In this document: in pieces, positions 21,117 to 31,711 of the stretch
Position numbering within the stretch: position 1 is the first letter of the stretch
Layout: every line of letters starts with the position of its first letter
Source of the DNA: Podospora comata
Taxonomy: Eukaryota; Ascomycota; Sordariomycetes; Sordariales; Podosporaceae
NCBI GenBank assembly: GCA_017354895.1
Contig: CP071499.1
Span: 310,001-374,000, forward strand
DNA: 64,000 nucleotides
Reading direction: 5' to 3'
Translations under genes and position numbers: made by a program
Notes under the pieces: model-generated
Databases searched by the model: none
Seen by the model: the letters and a program-made list of their open reading frames with translations, nothing else
Told to the model about the DNA's origin: nothing

Positions 21117-22199
21117 TCAAGCGGGCATCTGAACGGGAAGAGGGGCGTAGGCGGTGACGGGCTCCGGGTCATCAGCGCCAGCCTCAACCATACCTCCAAG
21201 AATCATCGTCTTGGGCGCCTGAGCCTGGTAGAACCAAGGGTCGGTAAACGCCTTGAACTTCTGGTCATGCCAGTCCTTGGCGGTGACATAGCGTCCCTCC
21301 GAGTCCATGAACATGGTGTCGTCCTCGGCGCGGAGGAAGTAGGCGATCGAGTACCGGTGCTCGGTGGGGTCGAAGGGTACGACGCGGTGGATGCACGACT
21401 GGAACTTCATGCCGCTGGCAAAGCGGAGGGAATCGCCGACGTGGACGAAGGCACAGTTCTTCTGGGGCTCGACGAAGCCCATCTCGAGGGCGCCGCACTC
21501 TCCGGGGGGGCGGACCTGGAGGCCCCATTGGTCGCTGAAGAGGAGGGTGAGAGAGCTGATGTCGGTGTGCTTCTGGTGGCCGACCTTGTGCTGGCCGGTG
21601 ATCTCAGCGGGGAGGTAGTGCATCATGGAGAGAGTGGTGGCTGAAGGGCGGTCGTTGCGGTGGGAGTTCTCGAAGCGGTCCTTGCCAGCCAGGTTCAAGC
21701 CGGTGGAGAGGGCTGCCAAGATGACCTTGGTGATGGTGTTGCAGCTGCCGATGACCTGCTCCAACTGGTGGAGATCGCCGCTGTTCTTGATCGGGGAGGG
21801 GACGCGAGGGCTGCCCTGCTGGATCTCGTCTCGCGAGACCTTGAGCATCTCATAGCCGTCCTTGGAGCCAGCACCAAAGGCGCCAGTGCGGTTACCGACA
21901 GGCTCGTAGCCAAGATGGGAGTCGATCAAGCCATATTCGTTCTTGGCCTCGAGGGGGGCATCAAAGAAGCGGTTCATAAGCTTGAGAAGTTGCTCACGAT
22001 CCTCGAGCATGCGACGGCCGTCGATGCTGTCGAGATCGAGCTGGAAGTAACCATCCTGAAGGCAAGCCTGGAGCACCTTCTCGACCTCCTCAGGATCCTG
22101 CGAGAGGAGCAGATCGTACTTGATGGTCCTCATGGGCCAGACAGGAACCTGCCTGCCTTGCCATTCGACGGTCTTTACGGGTTCGGTGGTAGGAGCCAT
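21117..22199 (-). CDS. 2-oxoglutarate/Fe(II) dioxygenase, isopenicillin-N-synthase-like
   Basis: A single exon of 360 residues. The iron ligands are visible as His211-x-Asp213 (QKHTDISS) and His271 (CIHRVVP), and the 2-oxoglutarate anchor as Arg282-x-Ser284 (HRYSIAY). The N-terminal DIOX_N region contains DGYFQLDLDSI near residue 50 and KNEYGLIDSHLGYEP near 90. These fit the plant/fungal IPNS-like dioxygenase superfamily with the double-stranded beta-helix core. Substrate cannot be told; related fungal enzymes hydroxylate or desaturate secondary metabolites. Its neighbour across a 488-bp gap on the same strand is another oxidative enzyme (AsaB/CmcJ type), which suggests a shared pathway. Confidence 0.9.
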   Translation of the reverse strand: MAPTTEPVKTVEWQGRQVPVWPMRTIKYDLLLSQDPEEVEKVLQACLQDGYFQLDLDSIDGRRMLEDREQLLKLMNRFFDAPLEAKNEYGLIDSHLGYEPVGNRTGAFGAGSKDGYEMLKVSRDEIQQGSPRVPSPIKNSGDLHQLEQVIGSCNTITKVILAALSTGLNLAGKDRFENSHRNDRPSATTLSMMHYLPAEITGQHKVGHQKHTDISSLTLLFSDQWGLQVRPPGECGALEMGFVEPQKNCAFVHVGDSLRFASGMKFQSCIHRVVPFDPTEHRYSIAYFLRAEDDTMFMDSEGRYVTAKDWHDQKFKAFTDPWFYQAQAPKTMILGGMVEAGADDPEPVTAYAPLPVQMPA

Positions 22200-22687
22200 G
22201 ATGATATGTGGGCGGTTGAGAAGTTTACCAGCTCTGTTCTATAGATTTCCCAAACTCACGGGGGACAGACTGGGCTACAAATAGTTGGACCATTGCCTCG
22301 ACCTTAGCTCAGCTAGTACCTAGCCCGGTGCGAATCGGAGGCCATCTATTGCAGTCAAATGAAGCATATAGTCAATGAGCTAGTTTCCCCAGCCTACCCC
22401 ACACTTCCAGTGTCCCTGAGGGTACGTTGCCGGATTCTCCCATAGTAATTGATGGGGGTCTTTCTCCACCGATCGGCATTTCCGTTGCAACACCTGACGC
22501 CCCCCGCATCTTGGGTGTGTTTACATCGTCGGGCGGGTTGCAGTCCGTGGTTTGTAAGAGGAACAATCAAGATTACAAGAAGGGAAAGTGATATTGGGCT
22601 TATCTACCTGCAACTGGGGTCCTTTATGAAGCAGGCTATCCGGAGGCCCGGAAACCAACCCTGAAGGCTCGCTCCCTCCTTGACACA
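22200..22687. other. Intergenic, nothing recognised
   Basis: Spacer between two minus-strand oxidative-enzyme genes; likely promoter of the dioxygenase gene. Confidence 0.4.
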
Positions 22688-23575
22688 CTATCTACTTCCC
22701 CTTTTCGGGTCTTGGTGTACACGTACACATGGCGAATCTGAGTACAAAACTAGACACCGAACTTCGATGCTCTGCCGAGACTCCTCGTCACGGCAGTCCG
22801 GGTCCTCAAAGGCCGAGTGCAATGCTCTGCGTGCCACTGACGTATCGGAGTCAAAGCACTTGATGAGGAGTACGTCTTCGGGTGTCATCCGATATTTGAA
22901 GTACCACCGATGATGCGGGTTGTGGCGTACTACCCACGACTCCCCCTGAAAGCCGTCCTCGACCATTTCTGCCCCCACCAGGTCCGAGTCGGGAACCGAC
23001 TTTGCATCCGCCACAGCAATGGGATCTTTGAGAATGGTCTGAATCGGGCGCCATATGTTGATGATTTGATATCTTCTCGTGATCAGTTCGTCTGCTTGTT
23101 GCTTATCAGGAAACTCCCATCTCAACCTCCTTTCGGCACCAACATAAGACTGATCGACGTGTGTTCTGGTGACTGGGCCACGGTTGGCGAGATTCTTGCC
23201 GTTGAACCCCAAGTGGTGCCATTGTGTTGGACCTCGGCGGACTTTGTGGTTGAAGATGTGGATGTGATTGGCACCCGTGATGTCCTTCAGAAGTTCCTTG
23301 CATTCCTCATAGTAGACTGACTTGATCGACTCCTCACTGGTGAAGCCCTCCTCCTCCTGACTCTTGTGCCGACAGTACTGAAACCCATGGGTATCCAGGC
23401 GGTAGTCGTCTTCGTCCCCTGTTATGTCCGTGACGGTGAACTCGTGAGGGAGGTGTGGCCTCTTGTTCGTCACCTTTCCTTCGCCGATGAAGATAGGGGT
23501 CGGGGGCAAGCCATCTCCCGGGTCATCCCAGTAGTTGAGTGTGGTCCGTACATTGTGCTTCTCTGTCAAGGCCAT
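22688..23575 (-). CDS. AsaB/CmcJ-type hydroxylase/desaturase
   Basis: A single exon, 295 residues from ATG 23575; an upstream in-frame TTG is ignored. Family marks are IHIFNHKVRR near residue 110, HVDQSYVGAERRL near 135, IINIWRPI, DPIAVADAKSV, HHRWYFKYRMTPEDVLLIKC and RQSIEVRCLVLY. This is the fungal family that includes AsaB of the aspergillic acid cluster and is related to CmcJ (7-alpha-cephem methoxylase) and GA4 desaturase annotations; members are non-haem iron, 2-oxoglutarate-dependent. The His-x-Asp of HVD and the later His pair near HHRWYF are candidate metal ligands. It is divergent from the M20 gene with a 326-bp shared promoter. Substrate unknown. Confidence 0.88.
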   Translation of the reverse strand: MALTEKHNVRTTLNYWDDPGDGLPPTPIFIGEGKVTNKRPHLPHEFTVTDITGDEDDYRLDTHGFQYCRHKSQEEEGFTSEESIKSVYYEECKELLKDITGANHIHIFNHKVRRGPTQWHHLGFNGKNLANRGPVTRTHVDQSYVGAERRLRWEFPDKQQADELITRRYQIINIWRPIQTILKDPIAVADAKSVPDSDLVGAEMVEDGFQGESWVVRHNPHHRWYFKYRMTPEDVLLIKCFDSDTSVARRALHSAFEDPDCRDEESRQSIEVRCLVLYSDSPCVRVHQDPKRGSR

Positions 23576-23901
23576 GGTTGCTTGCTGTCTCTCCAATAAC
23601 TCTAACAGCCCTCTCGGAACAAGCCTGCCACGGCGTCACGTTTTAAGGTGGTAGCAGCACGCAGACGAGGTCGCCAACTGCCGGTATTTTCCGGTCGAAT
23701 TATCCACGAAGGACAGCTTCCGGAGGAACGCATTCCGGTTGGCAGTCGGCTTGGCAGGGTACCACCCAAGATTAACCGCCGGTCGGCTCGTAATCGTGAC
23801 ACCAGCCAGAGTCCCGTGACGGCTTTCCACTCAACTTCCAACTAATGAGCCAGGACTGTCCGGTCTAGTCAACGCTTGGTACCTAGTCGGTCAGAGAAAG
23901 A
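23576..23901. promoter_or_regulatory. Short shared divergent promoter
   Basis: 326 bp separate the start codons of the hydroxylase/desaturase and the M20 amidohydrolase. A bidirectional promoter is inferred from geometry only. No specific element is claimed. Confidence 0.4.
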
Positions 23902-25294
23902 ATGGCCCAGGACGGTTTTGTCCTTGTTTCTCGAGAAAGCCAGATCACCAAGAAGAGCCACGCGGCGGCCAACACCGCCCCAACTCTCCAGCATGAGGGC
24001 CCTCACGACCATCTGGCTGAAATTGCCTCATTTGTCGACAGTCAGTCGGAGAAGCTGTGGCACTTGAACAAGTTCATTCACAGTAATCCTGAGCCGGCTT
24101 TTCAGGAGTTCAAGGCTCATGAAGCTCTCACCAAGTTTATGCGCTCGCGGCCTGAGCGCTGGCAAGTGACGTCGTCTGCTTGCGGAATCGAGACAGCATG
24201 GATAGCAGTCTACGATAGCGGCAGAAAGGGACCAGCCGTCTCTTTCAATGTCGAGATGGGTACGACGACCTCTTTTGGACTCGCCTCTGTGCTCAAGATG
24301 TTGACATTGATCAGATGCCCTCCCCAATCTTGGTCATGCTTGTGGTCACAACCTTATCGCCTCTGCTTCCCTCGCTGGAGCACTCGCGACGGCCCATATC
24401 ATAGAGAAGCACTCTTTGGCCGGAAAGGTTTATGTCTTTGGCACCCCAGGAGAAGAAGGGTACCACGGGGGTAAAATCCAGCTTCTCAACCGAGGTGCCT
24501 ACGACAAGGTTGACATCTCGCTCATATCTCACCCTTCCATCTTGAACAACTCGCCATTTGTTCGAACCACAGCCTTCTGCCGACTTGAGGTGGAATTCTT
24601 TGGCCGGACAGCCCATGCGGCCAATGCTCCGTGGCAGGGAATCAACGCTTTGGATGCGCTGGTGGCGTCCTACAACTCCATCTCGATGTTGCGTCAACAG
24701 ACGCAGCCGAGCGATATCATCGGTTTTGCCATTACCAACGGCGGGGGAGATGCTACCAATGTTATCCACGCGTACTCGTCGGCTGTGTGCACGATTCGAT
24801 CCTCGAGCGCGTCCCGTGTCGATACGCTGGTTGACAAAGTCGGCGCGTGCTTCGATGCCGGTGCTCAGGCTACTGGTTGCACTGTGGAGATCAAGGTGAT
24901 CAAGGGATACAAAGATCATGTCCCCAACATGCATTTGGCCGCTTCGTTTGCTGAACATTGGAGCTCACTGCCAGACCCGTATCCCGTTGGGCCGGAATTA
25001 CGGGCTCATGAGAGAGGGTACACGTATGTCAAGGCGAGCACCGATCAGGGGGACATCAGCCATGCTTTGCCGTCGATCAATGTCAGTTTTGCGATCCCTG
25101 CGGGGCCGGAAAAAGGTGGCCCTCATAGTGCCGATTTTGAGAAGGCAGCGGGTACCAAGTGGGCTTTTGACCGAGCCTTGAGGGTGGGCAAGGGGATGGC
25201 GGGTGTGGCTGTTGATGTCCTGACGCGAGATGGGTTTCTTGACACGGTGAAGGGAGAATGGAGAGAGAGGTTTGGGGTTGAGAACAAACTTTGA
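23902..25294 (+). CDS. M20-family amidohydrolase/peptidase
   Basis: Exons 23902-24259 and 24315-25294 give 445 residues. The intron is GTACGA...GATCAG (55 bp) and restores EMDALPNLGHACGHNLI, the metal-binding region (Asp, then His-x3-His). The catalytic or metal-bridging Glu pair is in FGTPGEEGYHGG, followed by ISHPS. The lid domain begins at FFGRTAHAANAPWQGINALD. The final metal His is in GPHSADF. This fits the PM20D2 / aminobenzoyl-glutamate hydrolase-like branch of dipeptidases and amidohydrolases. No signal peptide is present, so cytosolic. With the two adjacent iron oxygenases it may act on an amide-containing metabolite; that link is inference. Confidence 0.9.
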
Positions 25295-25806
25295 CGCGTG
25301 AAAGCTCTAAAGTCTTATAGCTCTATTTACTTTACGTTAGCTAAGTCACGAAAATACCTACGTTCAATGCCATATCATACCTTGCCTGAACGTTATTGCT
25401 GCCAAAGGACTACCGTCCAGCCAGTGATGCAGGCAAGGTGGGGGTCATGCGCAACTGATTCCAGCTCGACGCGCCGCTTTGGTTAGTTGTGTGGCGCATT
25501 TGCGAACCGCAAGTGCCATAGAGTAACCAAAACTTAAGAAAAGGCATTCAACCTTCGTATACCCAGGCCATCGGGGCGATGCGACTGCAAAGTCAAAGTT
25601 ACTGGTGATGACAGTGGTTGCTTGGAAGTGAAGCCCCCCAAAATTTGGCGTTGTGGTGCTAAGAAGTGGTGGTGGGGCCAGTGCGGGGCAACTCTAATTG
25701 CCTTGCTCTCCTCATCCCCAAGCTGTGGCAAAGTCAATACTCCGTATTGGTCAAGCATCACACCAAGAGAGACCATACCAAGGTTGAAGGTGTTCTTGAA
25801 GCAACG
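25295..25806. other. Intergenic, nothing recognised
   Basis: Spacer between two plus-strand genes. The open frame upstream of the chosen ATG of the next gene has no ATG and is not counted as coding. Confidence 0.4.
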
Positions 25807-26748
25807 ATGGAATATTATACATTCTCTGCCAACGATGGCACCACCCTAGCCTTCCAATCCTCCACCCCCCTCACACCAAGCCCCTCACCCGTCAACGACA
25901 GCATTGTTCTCTTCTTGCATGGGTTCTCCGGCTCCTCCGCCTACTTCAGCCGCAACTTCCCTGCTCTCTCTGAACGCTCTTGGGTGCTCGGCCTAGATAG
26001 CCGGGGTCATGGCCGGTCCAGTCACTCCAAAGGAGGATATCACGTCGCCCGTCTAGCTTCTGACTTGAGGGATTTTCTCTTACACATATATTCCCTCAAC
26101 CCTGGAAAGAAGTACAAGATCACAGCAGTTGGACAGTCAATCGGCGCCGCTATTCTCTGGACCTACACTGAGCTTTTCGGGGATGCCGAATTTACATCAT
26201 TTCTATTTGTCGACCAGGCACCACTTCAAGATCGGGATTTGAGATTCGAATGGGACGAGAAAAAGGCCCACAGGGGCTGCTATGACGAGGAGAGCATGCT
26301 CGCAGCACAAGCGGCCTGGGTTGAGAGACCGGAGGAGACATATGTTGGATTGGTGGACGAATGCCTGGGGTATCGCTACCAACCTTCTTCCCAGGATAGG
26401 GATAGAAGTCCAGAGGAGCGACAGCAGGACGAGGAGTATTTCACAAGTATCAGCAGGGTTTGTGATGTGAGGTGGTTGGCGAGATTGCTGGCTGATCATA
26501 CAAGGTATGACCACCGCGAAGCATGCGAGTTGATCACCAAGCCTACACTGGTGATGGCTGGGAGAAGGAGTGGATGCTTTTCGCTGGAAGGAATGAGGGA
26601 GGTCGTCGAGAGGGTCAAGAATGGGAGAGGGGTCAACATGGAAAGCAAGGTCCAGATGTCAGTCTTCGAGAGTGGCCATTGGTTGTTCTGGGAGGAGCCG
26701 GAACGATTCAACCAGGAGGTCTTGGAATGGGTACGCCGGTGGGAGTAA
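25807..26748 (+). CDS. Alpha/beta hydrolase
   Basis: A single exon, 313 residues from ATG 25807. Core features are the oxyanion-loop motif LFLHGFSGSSAYF near residue 40, LGLDSRGHGRSS near 65, the nucleophile elbow AVGQSIGAAIL with Ser near residue 105, and a C-terminal catalytic His in FESGHWLFWEEPERF. An insert rich in charged residues (DRDRSPEERQQDEEYF) sits in the cap region. No signal peptide is seen. Related fungal proteins include esterases, thioesterases and epoxide hydrolases; the exact reaction is not predictable. Confidence 0.88.
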   Translation: MEYYTFSANDGTTLAFQSSTPLTPSPSPVNDSIVLFLHGFSGSSAYFSRNFPALSERSWVLGLDSRGHGRSSHSKGGYHVARLASDLRDFLLHIYSLNPGKKYKITAVGQSIGAAILWTYTELFGDAEFTSFLFVDQAPLQDRDLRFEWDEKKAHRGCYDEESMLAAQAAWVERPEETYVGLVDECLGYRYQPSSQDRDRSPEERQQDEEYFTSISRVCDVRWLARLLADHTRYDHREACELITKPTLVMAGRRSGCFSLEGMREVVERVKNGRGVNMESKVQMSVFESGHWLFWEEPERFNQEVLEWVRRWE

Positions 26749-27383
26749 TTTTTAGTGCACTCAGGAAGCTCATGGTGCGTGCAATGGGATGTTGATAGCT
26801 GTTCTTTGTCCGGATGCGGATGCTTTGGCCCCCATGTGTCGACAGCCCGAAAAGGCCCTGCTCTAGGAATCCGAGCTCGGTTCAGCTGTATTCTCGTTTT
26901 ACCACAACCATGTTGTTACAGTGTAGTATACTCGTGCAGGTGTCCCTCGCGGTTCAATCATGTGCATTATTTATGTCCCCTGACTTTACCCCTGAGTCCT
27001 GGCGCGTGCTCAGCGCAATCTGCACCTCGGTCTGAATAATGAGGAAGATTTTCCACTTCAATAACTGTACGCGGTGGCATTGATTGGTACACTGCAGGAC
27101 TAATTTCATCACGGTCATAGCTTGCCTGTTTTCAAGCGTGGATTGCGGCTGCAGTTGCCCTTCACCATTGTGTCTTTGATATCTTCTTAAGATTGTTCCC
27201 CCTGTCCAAGGTATACCTCAATGCAGCTCACAGAAACCAGCAAAGAGGACCTGAAAGACCGTTGGTCGCTTATAAGACCAGCTGTTCCGAGAAGCTCCTG
27301 CTATGATGCCTCAAGCTGTTGCTGCAAGTGGAAGCTTCTTCTCTGAGTAAAAGTTTCACCCATATCTCAACAAAAGCCTAACA
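26749..27383. other. Intergenic, nothing recognised
   Basis: A 635-bp spacer between the alpha/beta hydrolase and the acetyltransferase. No gene or repeat is recognised. Confidence 0.4.
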
Positions 27384-28070
27384 ATGGAGTCCCTCACGGC
27401 AAAATTTATAACGGCCTTCCGGTCAGAGCGCCTTATCTATCGTGCAATCGATATGCAGGACATCCCCCTTGTGGCCCGCATGCTCTGGGACCCTGTCAAC
27501 CAAGGATTTGGCGATCCTACCTTATACACCCCTCTCAGCGGCACCGTCGGTAGCGTCATGGTCCAAAAGGGACTTGAGGCAAGCCTCCTAGCCGTATTGA
27601 TCTGCTTGCCCAATCCTCAGGCACAGCAAGATGCTGCACCCGGTCTCCCGGGCAACAGTCTCCGTGCAGCCCAGGAAAGTGCCATCCCCATCGGCAGTCT
27701 GATGCTGGGCAAGCCGACTGCGCCCCAGACTGACCATTGGCGCTGGACAAGAATGGGACTGGGCATTGCGGAGGAGCACCAGGGTAATGGATACGGAAAG
27801 GAGGCTGTGAATTGGGCGCTTGACTGGGCCTTTGAGTTTGCAGGCATGCACCGTGTCGAGTTAACCACAGCCTCTTACAACGACAGGGCTATTGCCATGT
27901 ACAAGAGCTTGGGATTCAAAGAAGAGGGCAGAAAGAGAGAAACCATCTACATGGATAGGCGGTGGTGGGATATGGTTGAGTTTGGGATTCTGGAAGGTGA
28001 ATGGGAGGCGCTGAGAGGCAAGAAGTCTGGCCAAAGCGGTGGACAGCGCATTGTTCAAGGGGGCTTTTGA
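27384..28070 (+). CDS. GNAT acetyltransferase, RimJ/RimL type
   Basis: A single exon of 228 residues. It starts with the Acetyltransf_3-like segment SERLIYRAIDMQDIPLVARM. The acetyl-CoA binding loop is in MGLGIAEEHQGNGYGKEAVN (the Q/R-x-x-G-x-G/A type), followed by ALDWAFEFAGMHRVEL, and motif B is YNDRAIAMYKSLGFKEEGRK. These make N-acetyltransferase fold assignment secure. The substrate, an N-terminus or small amine, is unknown. It is the last intact gene before the accessory block. Confidence 0.88.
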   Translation: MESLTAKFITAFRSERLIYRAIDMQDIPLVARMLWDPVNQGFGDPTLYTPLSGTVGSVMVQKGLEASLLAVLICLPNPQAQQDAAPGLPGNSLRAAQESAIPIGSLMLGKPTAPQTDHWRWTRMGLGIAEEHQGNGYGKEAVNWALDWAFEFAGMHRVELTTASYNDRAIAMYKSLGFKEEGRKRETIYMDRRWWDMVEFGILEGEWEALRGKKSGQSGGQRIVQGGF

Positions 28071-28592
28071 AATATGAGACGAGGTTCAGGGCTCGAGATG
28101 ACATGAGAGCGCCTGATTTGCGTTGAAGAAGCTCCATCCCATAGGTAGAACAATCGCTATGAAGGTCTGCAATACAATGAATTGAAGCAGAGCTGCATAT
28201 GGCATTGTACCTGGCACACGTGATTCTCATTGGGAAGATGTCAGAGAAATTTGACATTCACAATGTGGTGAGGCGTGCCAATACATCTTTCTTGGTATCT
28301 GTATATGCAGTGAACTTCTAATGTCTCAAGCCAACGGCTCTGGTCCCCTCAGGCCTAAACAGTTACACGCTAATTGAGTTAGCAGAAGGAACCTTCCAGA
28401 CTGATGAATTCTGTTTAGCAGCCTTCGATACCTACTAACCTTACTTGCCCTATATATCCCGATTGTTCCGCGAAGAATACACTGTTGAACGCTGTCATAC
28501 TCTAGTATTGCTCAGCTTGTTTTCACCTATTTGATCGCCCGAAGAAATTTGTTTTGCGGAGCGAAAGGCTACCACATTACTCACTCATCACA
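28071..28592. other. Intergenic, nothing recognised
   Basis: Promoter side of the split caspase-like gene; no specific element recognised. Confidence 0.4.
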
Positions 28593-28946
28593 ATGACACC
28601 CCAAGTGACAAAAAGAAAGCGAGAAACTTCTACCGCGGATCCCACTTCCACAGGTACTGGTCGGGCACTCCACTTCAAACCAGATATTCTACTGCTTCGC
28701 TTCGACTACGCCGATCATCCAGCCCTAAATCAGGAAATCGATGACCTCCACAAGGTATTCGAAAGCAAGGGCTGTACAGCGAGTGTGCTTGTCATTCCGA
28801 TGAAGAACTCATGGGACTCCATACGGCCAACAGTGCTATCTCACCCATCAGTCTATGAACACGGCCAGGCTCGGAACAAAATCATCATTCTGTCTTCACA
28901 TGGTGGCTGGTCAGTCAATACAGGACTGTCATCTCAAGGTAAGTAG
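28593..28946 (+). pseudogene. 5' half of a caspase-like (C14) gene
   Basis: From ATG 28593 the frame gives about 117 residues: a basic N-terminus (MTPQVTKRKRE), the p20-type start DILLLRFDYADHP, EIDDLHKVFESKGCTASVLVIP, then the histidine motif as KIIILSSHGGWSVNTG, ending at SSQGK and a stop. This is the first half of the fungal caspase-like/metacaspase fold (beta strand 1, helix 1, His loop). The catalytic Cys strand is missing here. A matching Cys-containing half lies at 54280-54841 on the same strand. The sequence TCATCTCAAGG (28929-28939) at this edge recurs at the start of that half. A GTAAGT follows directly but I see no plausible short intron. Confidence 0.7.
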
Positions 28947-29638
28947 CTGATACCTATATAGTCACACCCGACAAAATTTTTGGCTCAGTCCGTATTAGTC
29001 TCACAAGGTGAGCAAAAGGTGAGCGCAGTGAGCATCACCCTGAGCTGAAGTGGGTCCAAGGACCGTTCGGCTATACTTGCCGCAACCAAAACTAATCATG
29101 ACTTCCGTTTTCTCCTTGCGCGTGCCAGTAGCCCGTTATCAAACCCACTAGAACCACCATTTATATTAAAATTGCAACTTTAAACATAAACGAATTTATC
29201 CATTTTTTTAATAGAAGAAGATACTTATGAATTGTATATTTATAAATATCTAGTTAAATAGCTTTGATTATTATAATTTAATGATTACGTAAAGACGGCG
29301 AAAATATATGTAGTAGACTATCTGTCTGTTGCCTGAGTTTCCATTTTGCGGTCCCTTTAGTGGAGGAACATATATTAGGGAATAAAACTAATAGAGGCAC
29401 CTAGTAGATTAATTTAACAGGTATATACTAACCTCAAGGGATGAGGTGCGTTAAAAGTTTAATGGCTATAGATCTATAGTACTATATAAACGGAGTAGTT
29501 GTAAGGCGTATCGCCCTCGGCTTACTTCCTTTAGAATTACTAGCAAGTGTATTAAGCTAAAAATATAAGTAGGGGGAAAGAAGGAAGGACTAAGAGACCA
29601 ATTTAGAAGGCAGAACTTATATTTATATTATTAAGGAT
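28940..29638. other. Left edge of the accessory block, turning AT-rich
   Basis: The first 200 bases have normal base composition, including a stretch rich in GGTGAGC and TGAGC. From about 29160 the sequence becomes AT-rich with many TA steps, typical of RIP-damaged repeats. No gene is recognised. Confidence 0.5.
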
Positions 29639-30285
29639 TGTTAGCTGGTATGCTCTGATAGGCCTATAATATAGAACTTATACAAAGTTGCTGTAGGATA
29701 CAGCAGTGCGCAAGCAGAAGCGGGAGGATACGATGGCAGTGCCGAAGGAAGGGTAAAGCACTGTAATACAGTGGAGTATAAGGAATAGGAATTGCCTTTA
29801 TTACTCGTATTGCTTTTATTGCCTTTTTGTCTTGGCTTTTGGCCTTAACTCTTTGCCCCTTAAAGAAAAAAAGGAAAACTATTCTACAGGAGAGGAGAGA
29901 GGTCTATATATAGGCTTTCGTAGGCCTACTGTGGGTTCTGTAAGCCCTGGAGGCTCTATACTACTCAGGGTAGTTAGTGGGCCTTGGTAGGTCTGGTAGA
30001 ACCTCATGGAATCTATCGAACCTTCAGTGGCAAGGGTGCCTTGTAGATCGCACCATTATAGCAGCTTATTGAGTAAGCGTGCAGCCACTTTGGAAGGTTC
30101 TAGCATCCTTTGACTAAGCTTCAGGCCACAGTAGCCCTGTAAGCCTAGGCAAGAGTTCCTTGTAAGGAACATTCTAGAGGGATCCAAGCCGGGAAATTCC
30201 GTTACTGCTTATAGCAGTACTGCCCACTGTAATGCCAATCTGTAGGGCAGTAAAAATGGCACTTAGTAGTACCCACATAATAACA
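29639..30285 (+). repeat. Solo LTR, family 1, copy A (fossil)
   Basis: 647 bp, starting TGTTAGCTGG and ending in TAACA, same family as copies B, C and D. Flanks AGGAT/AAGAT may be an aged 5-bp target duplication. It is longer and more diverged than B and C, so probably the oldest of the intact copies. No internal retroelement genes are attached. Confidence 0.6.
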
Positions 30286-30373
30286 AAGATTTTATTCCTA
30301 TCGGTATTACCCCTATATTTTCCGATTTTTTATAAAAGGAAATAGAGTTATCGGGAGTTTAATTATATAATTC

Positions 30374-30987
30374 TGTTAACATGTGGGTACTACTAAGTGC
30401 CCTATTTACTGCCCTACAGATTGGTATTACAGTGGGCAGTACTGCTATAAGCAGTAACGGAATTTCCCGGCTTGGCTTCCTCTAGAATGTTCTTTACAAG
30501 GGACCCTTGCCTAGGCTTACAGGGCCACTGTGGCCTGAGGCTTAGTCAACGAATGCTAGAACCTTCCAAAGTGGCTACGAGCTTACGCAATAAGCTGCTA
30601 TAATGGTGTGATCTACAGGGCACCCCTGCCACTGAAGGATCGATGGATTTCCATGAGGGTCTACCAGACCCACTAAGGCCCACTAACCACCCTAAGTGGT
30701 ATAGGGCCTTCAGGGCCTACAGGACCCACAGTAGGCCTACGAAGGCCTATATATAGACCTCTCCTCCTCCCTGTAGAATAGTTTTCCTTTCTCTCCTCAA
30801 GGGCATTAAAGGATAATAAGAGTAATAAAGGCAATTCCTATTCCTTATACTCCACTGTATTACAGTGCCTTTCCCTTCCTTCGGCACTGCCGTCGTATCC
30901 TCCCGCTTCCGCTTGCGCACTGCTGTATCCTACAGCAACCCTGTATAGGTACTATATTATAGGCCTATCAGGGCATACCAGCTAACA
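30374..30987 (-). repeat. Solo LTR, family 1, copy B (fossil)
   Basis: 614 bp in reverse orientation, TGTTAAC...CTAACA, flanked by the perfect 5-bp duplication AATTC on both sides. It forms a large inverted repeat with copy A across an 88-bp AT-rich spacer. It looks whole as an LTR. Confidence 0.75.
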
Positions 30988-31711
30988 AATTCTTATCGAT
31001 ATAGAAACTGATTTACTTTTTGGCTTAAAGGCCGTAAACTTTAAATATATTAGTTAGTATAAAGTAGGTAATCAACGTCGGTAAATGCGAGAGTAGTGGA
31101 GTTAAGAACGGTTAGGGGTAAGTCGGATAGGAAGAGAAGAAGCAGTAGTAAATAGCGTAAAGATATAGCTAGAATACGAAGTAGCTAGTTAATACGTAGA
31201 AATATATAGACTTTTGTTTAAAGGAACGCCGATTAGTGTCCGTAAAGTAAAGGCGTTAGGCGGTTTTTACTTAGAAGTAATTTTAGATAAAGATTATTAA
31301 TAAGTTAAACGTAATGGAAATAACCCTTATATACGTTACTATCCGGTAGGGAGGTCGTTACTATCCTTATATATTTTATATTTCTCGATATCTGGGCTCT
31401 AGCGAAAGGCTTGTTACTATAGAATTAGTTTTAGTATAAATATTAGCGTCGGTAGATCTTTAAAGCTTTTGAGCTTTAGTAACGCTTTACTTCTTTTTCT
31501 TATCCTTTACGCAAAGTTACTTATAGTTAACCTCTTTATAAATAAACTATATATTAAAGGGTATCTTCCTCCTAAATAAAATACTAAAGCTTTTTATATA
31601 ACTACTTACTATCTCCCAATTAATTTTTTTAGGTTTTTAGATCGTTTTTCTAGACCGCACTAAAGGCTTCGCTCAATATATATATCGATAATCGTTTTAT
31701 CGGATATATAT
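30988..31711. repeat. AT-rich, RIP-like non-coding tract
   Basis: Very high AT with TA-rich steps and no open frame on either strand. It is probably an eroded repeat whose family I cannot identify. Confidence 0.5.

Noticed and set aside
21660-22244. Plus-strand ORF opposite the 2OG dioxygenase
   Set aside because: Antisense shadow; the minus strand has the complete iron-binding triad.
28937-28965. A short intron at the end of the 5' caspase half
   Set aside because: The GT to AG distance to the nearest usable acceptor is about 23 bp, too short for these introns.
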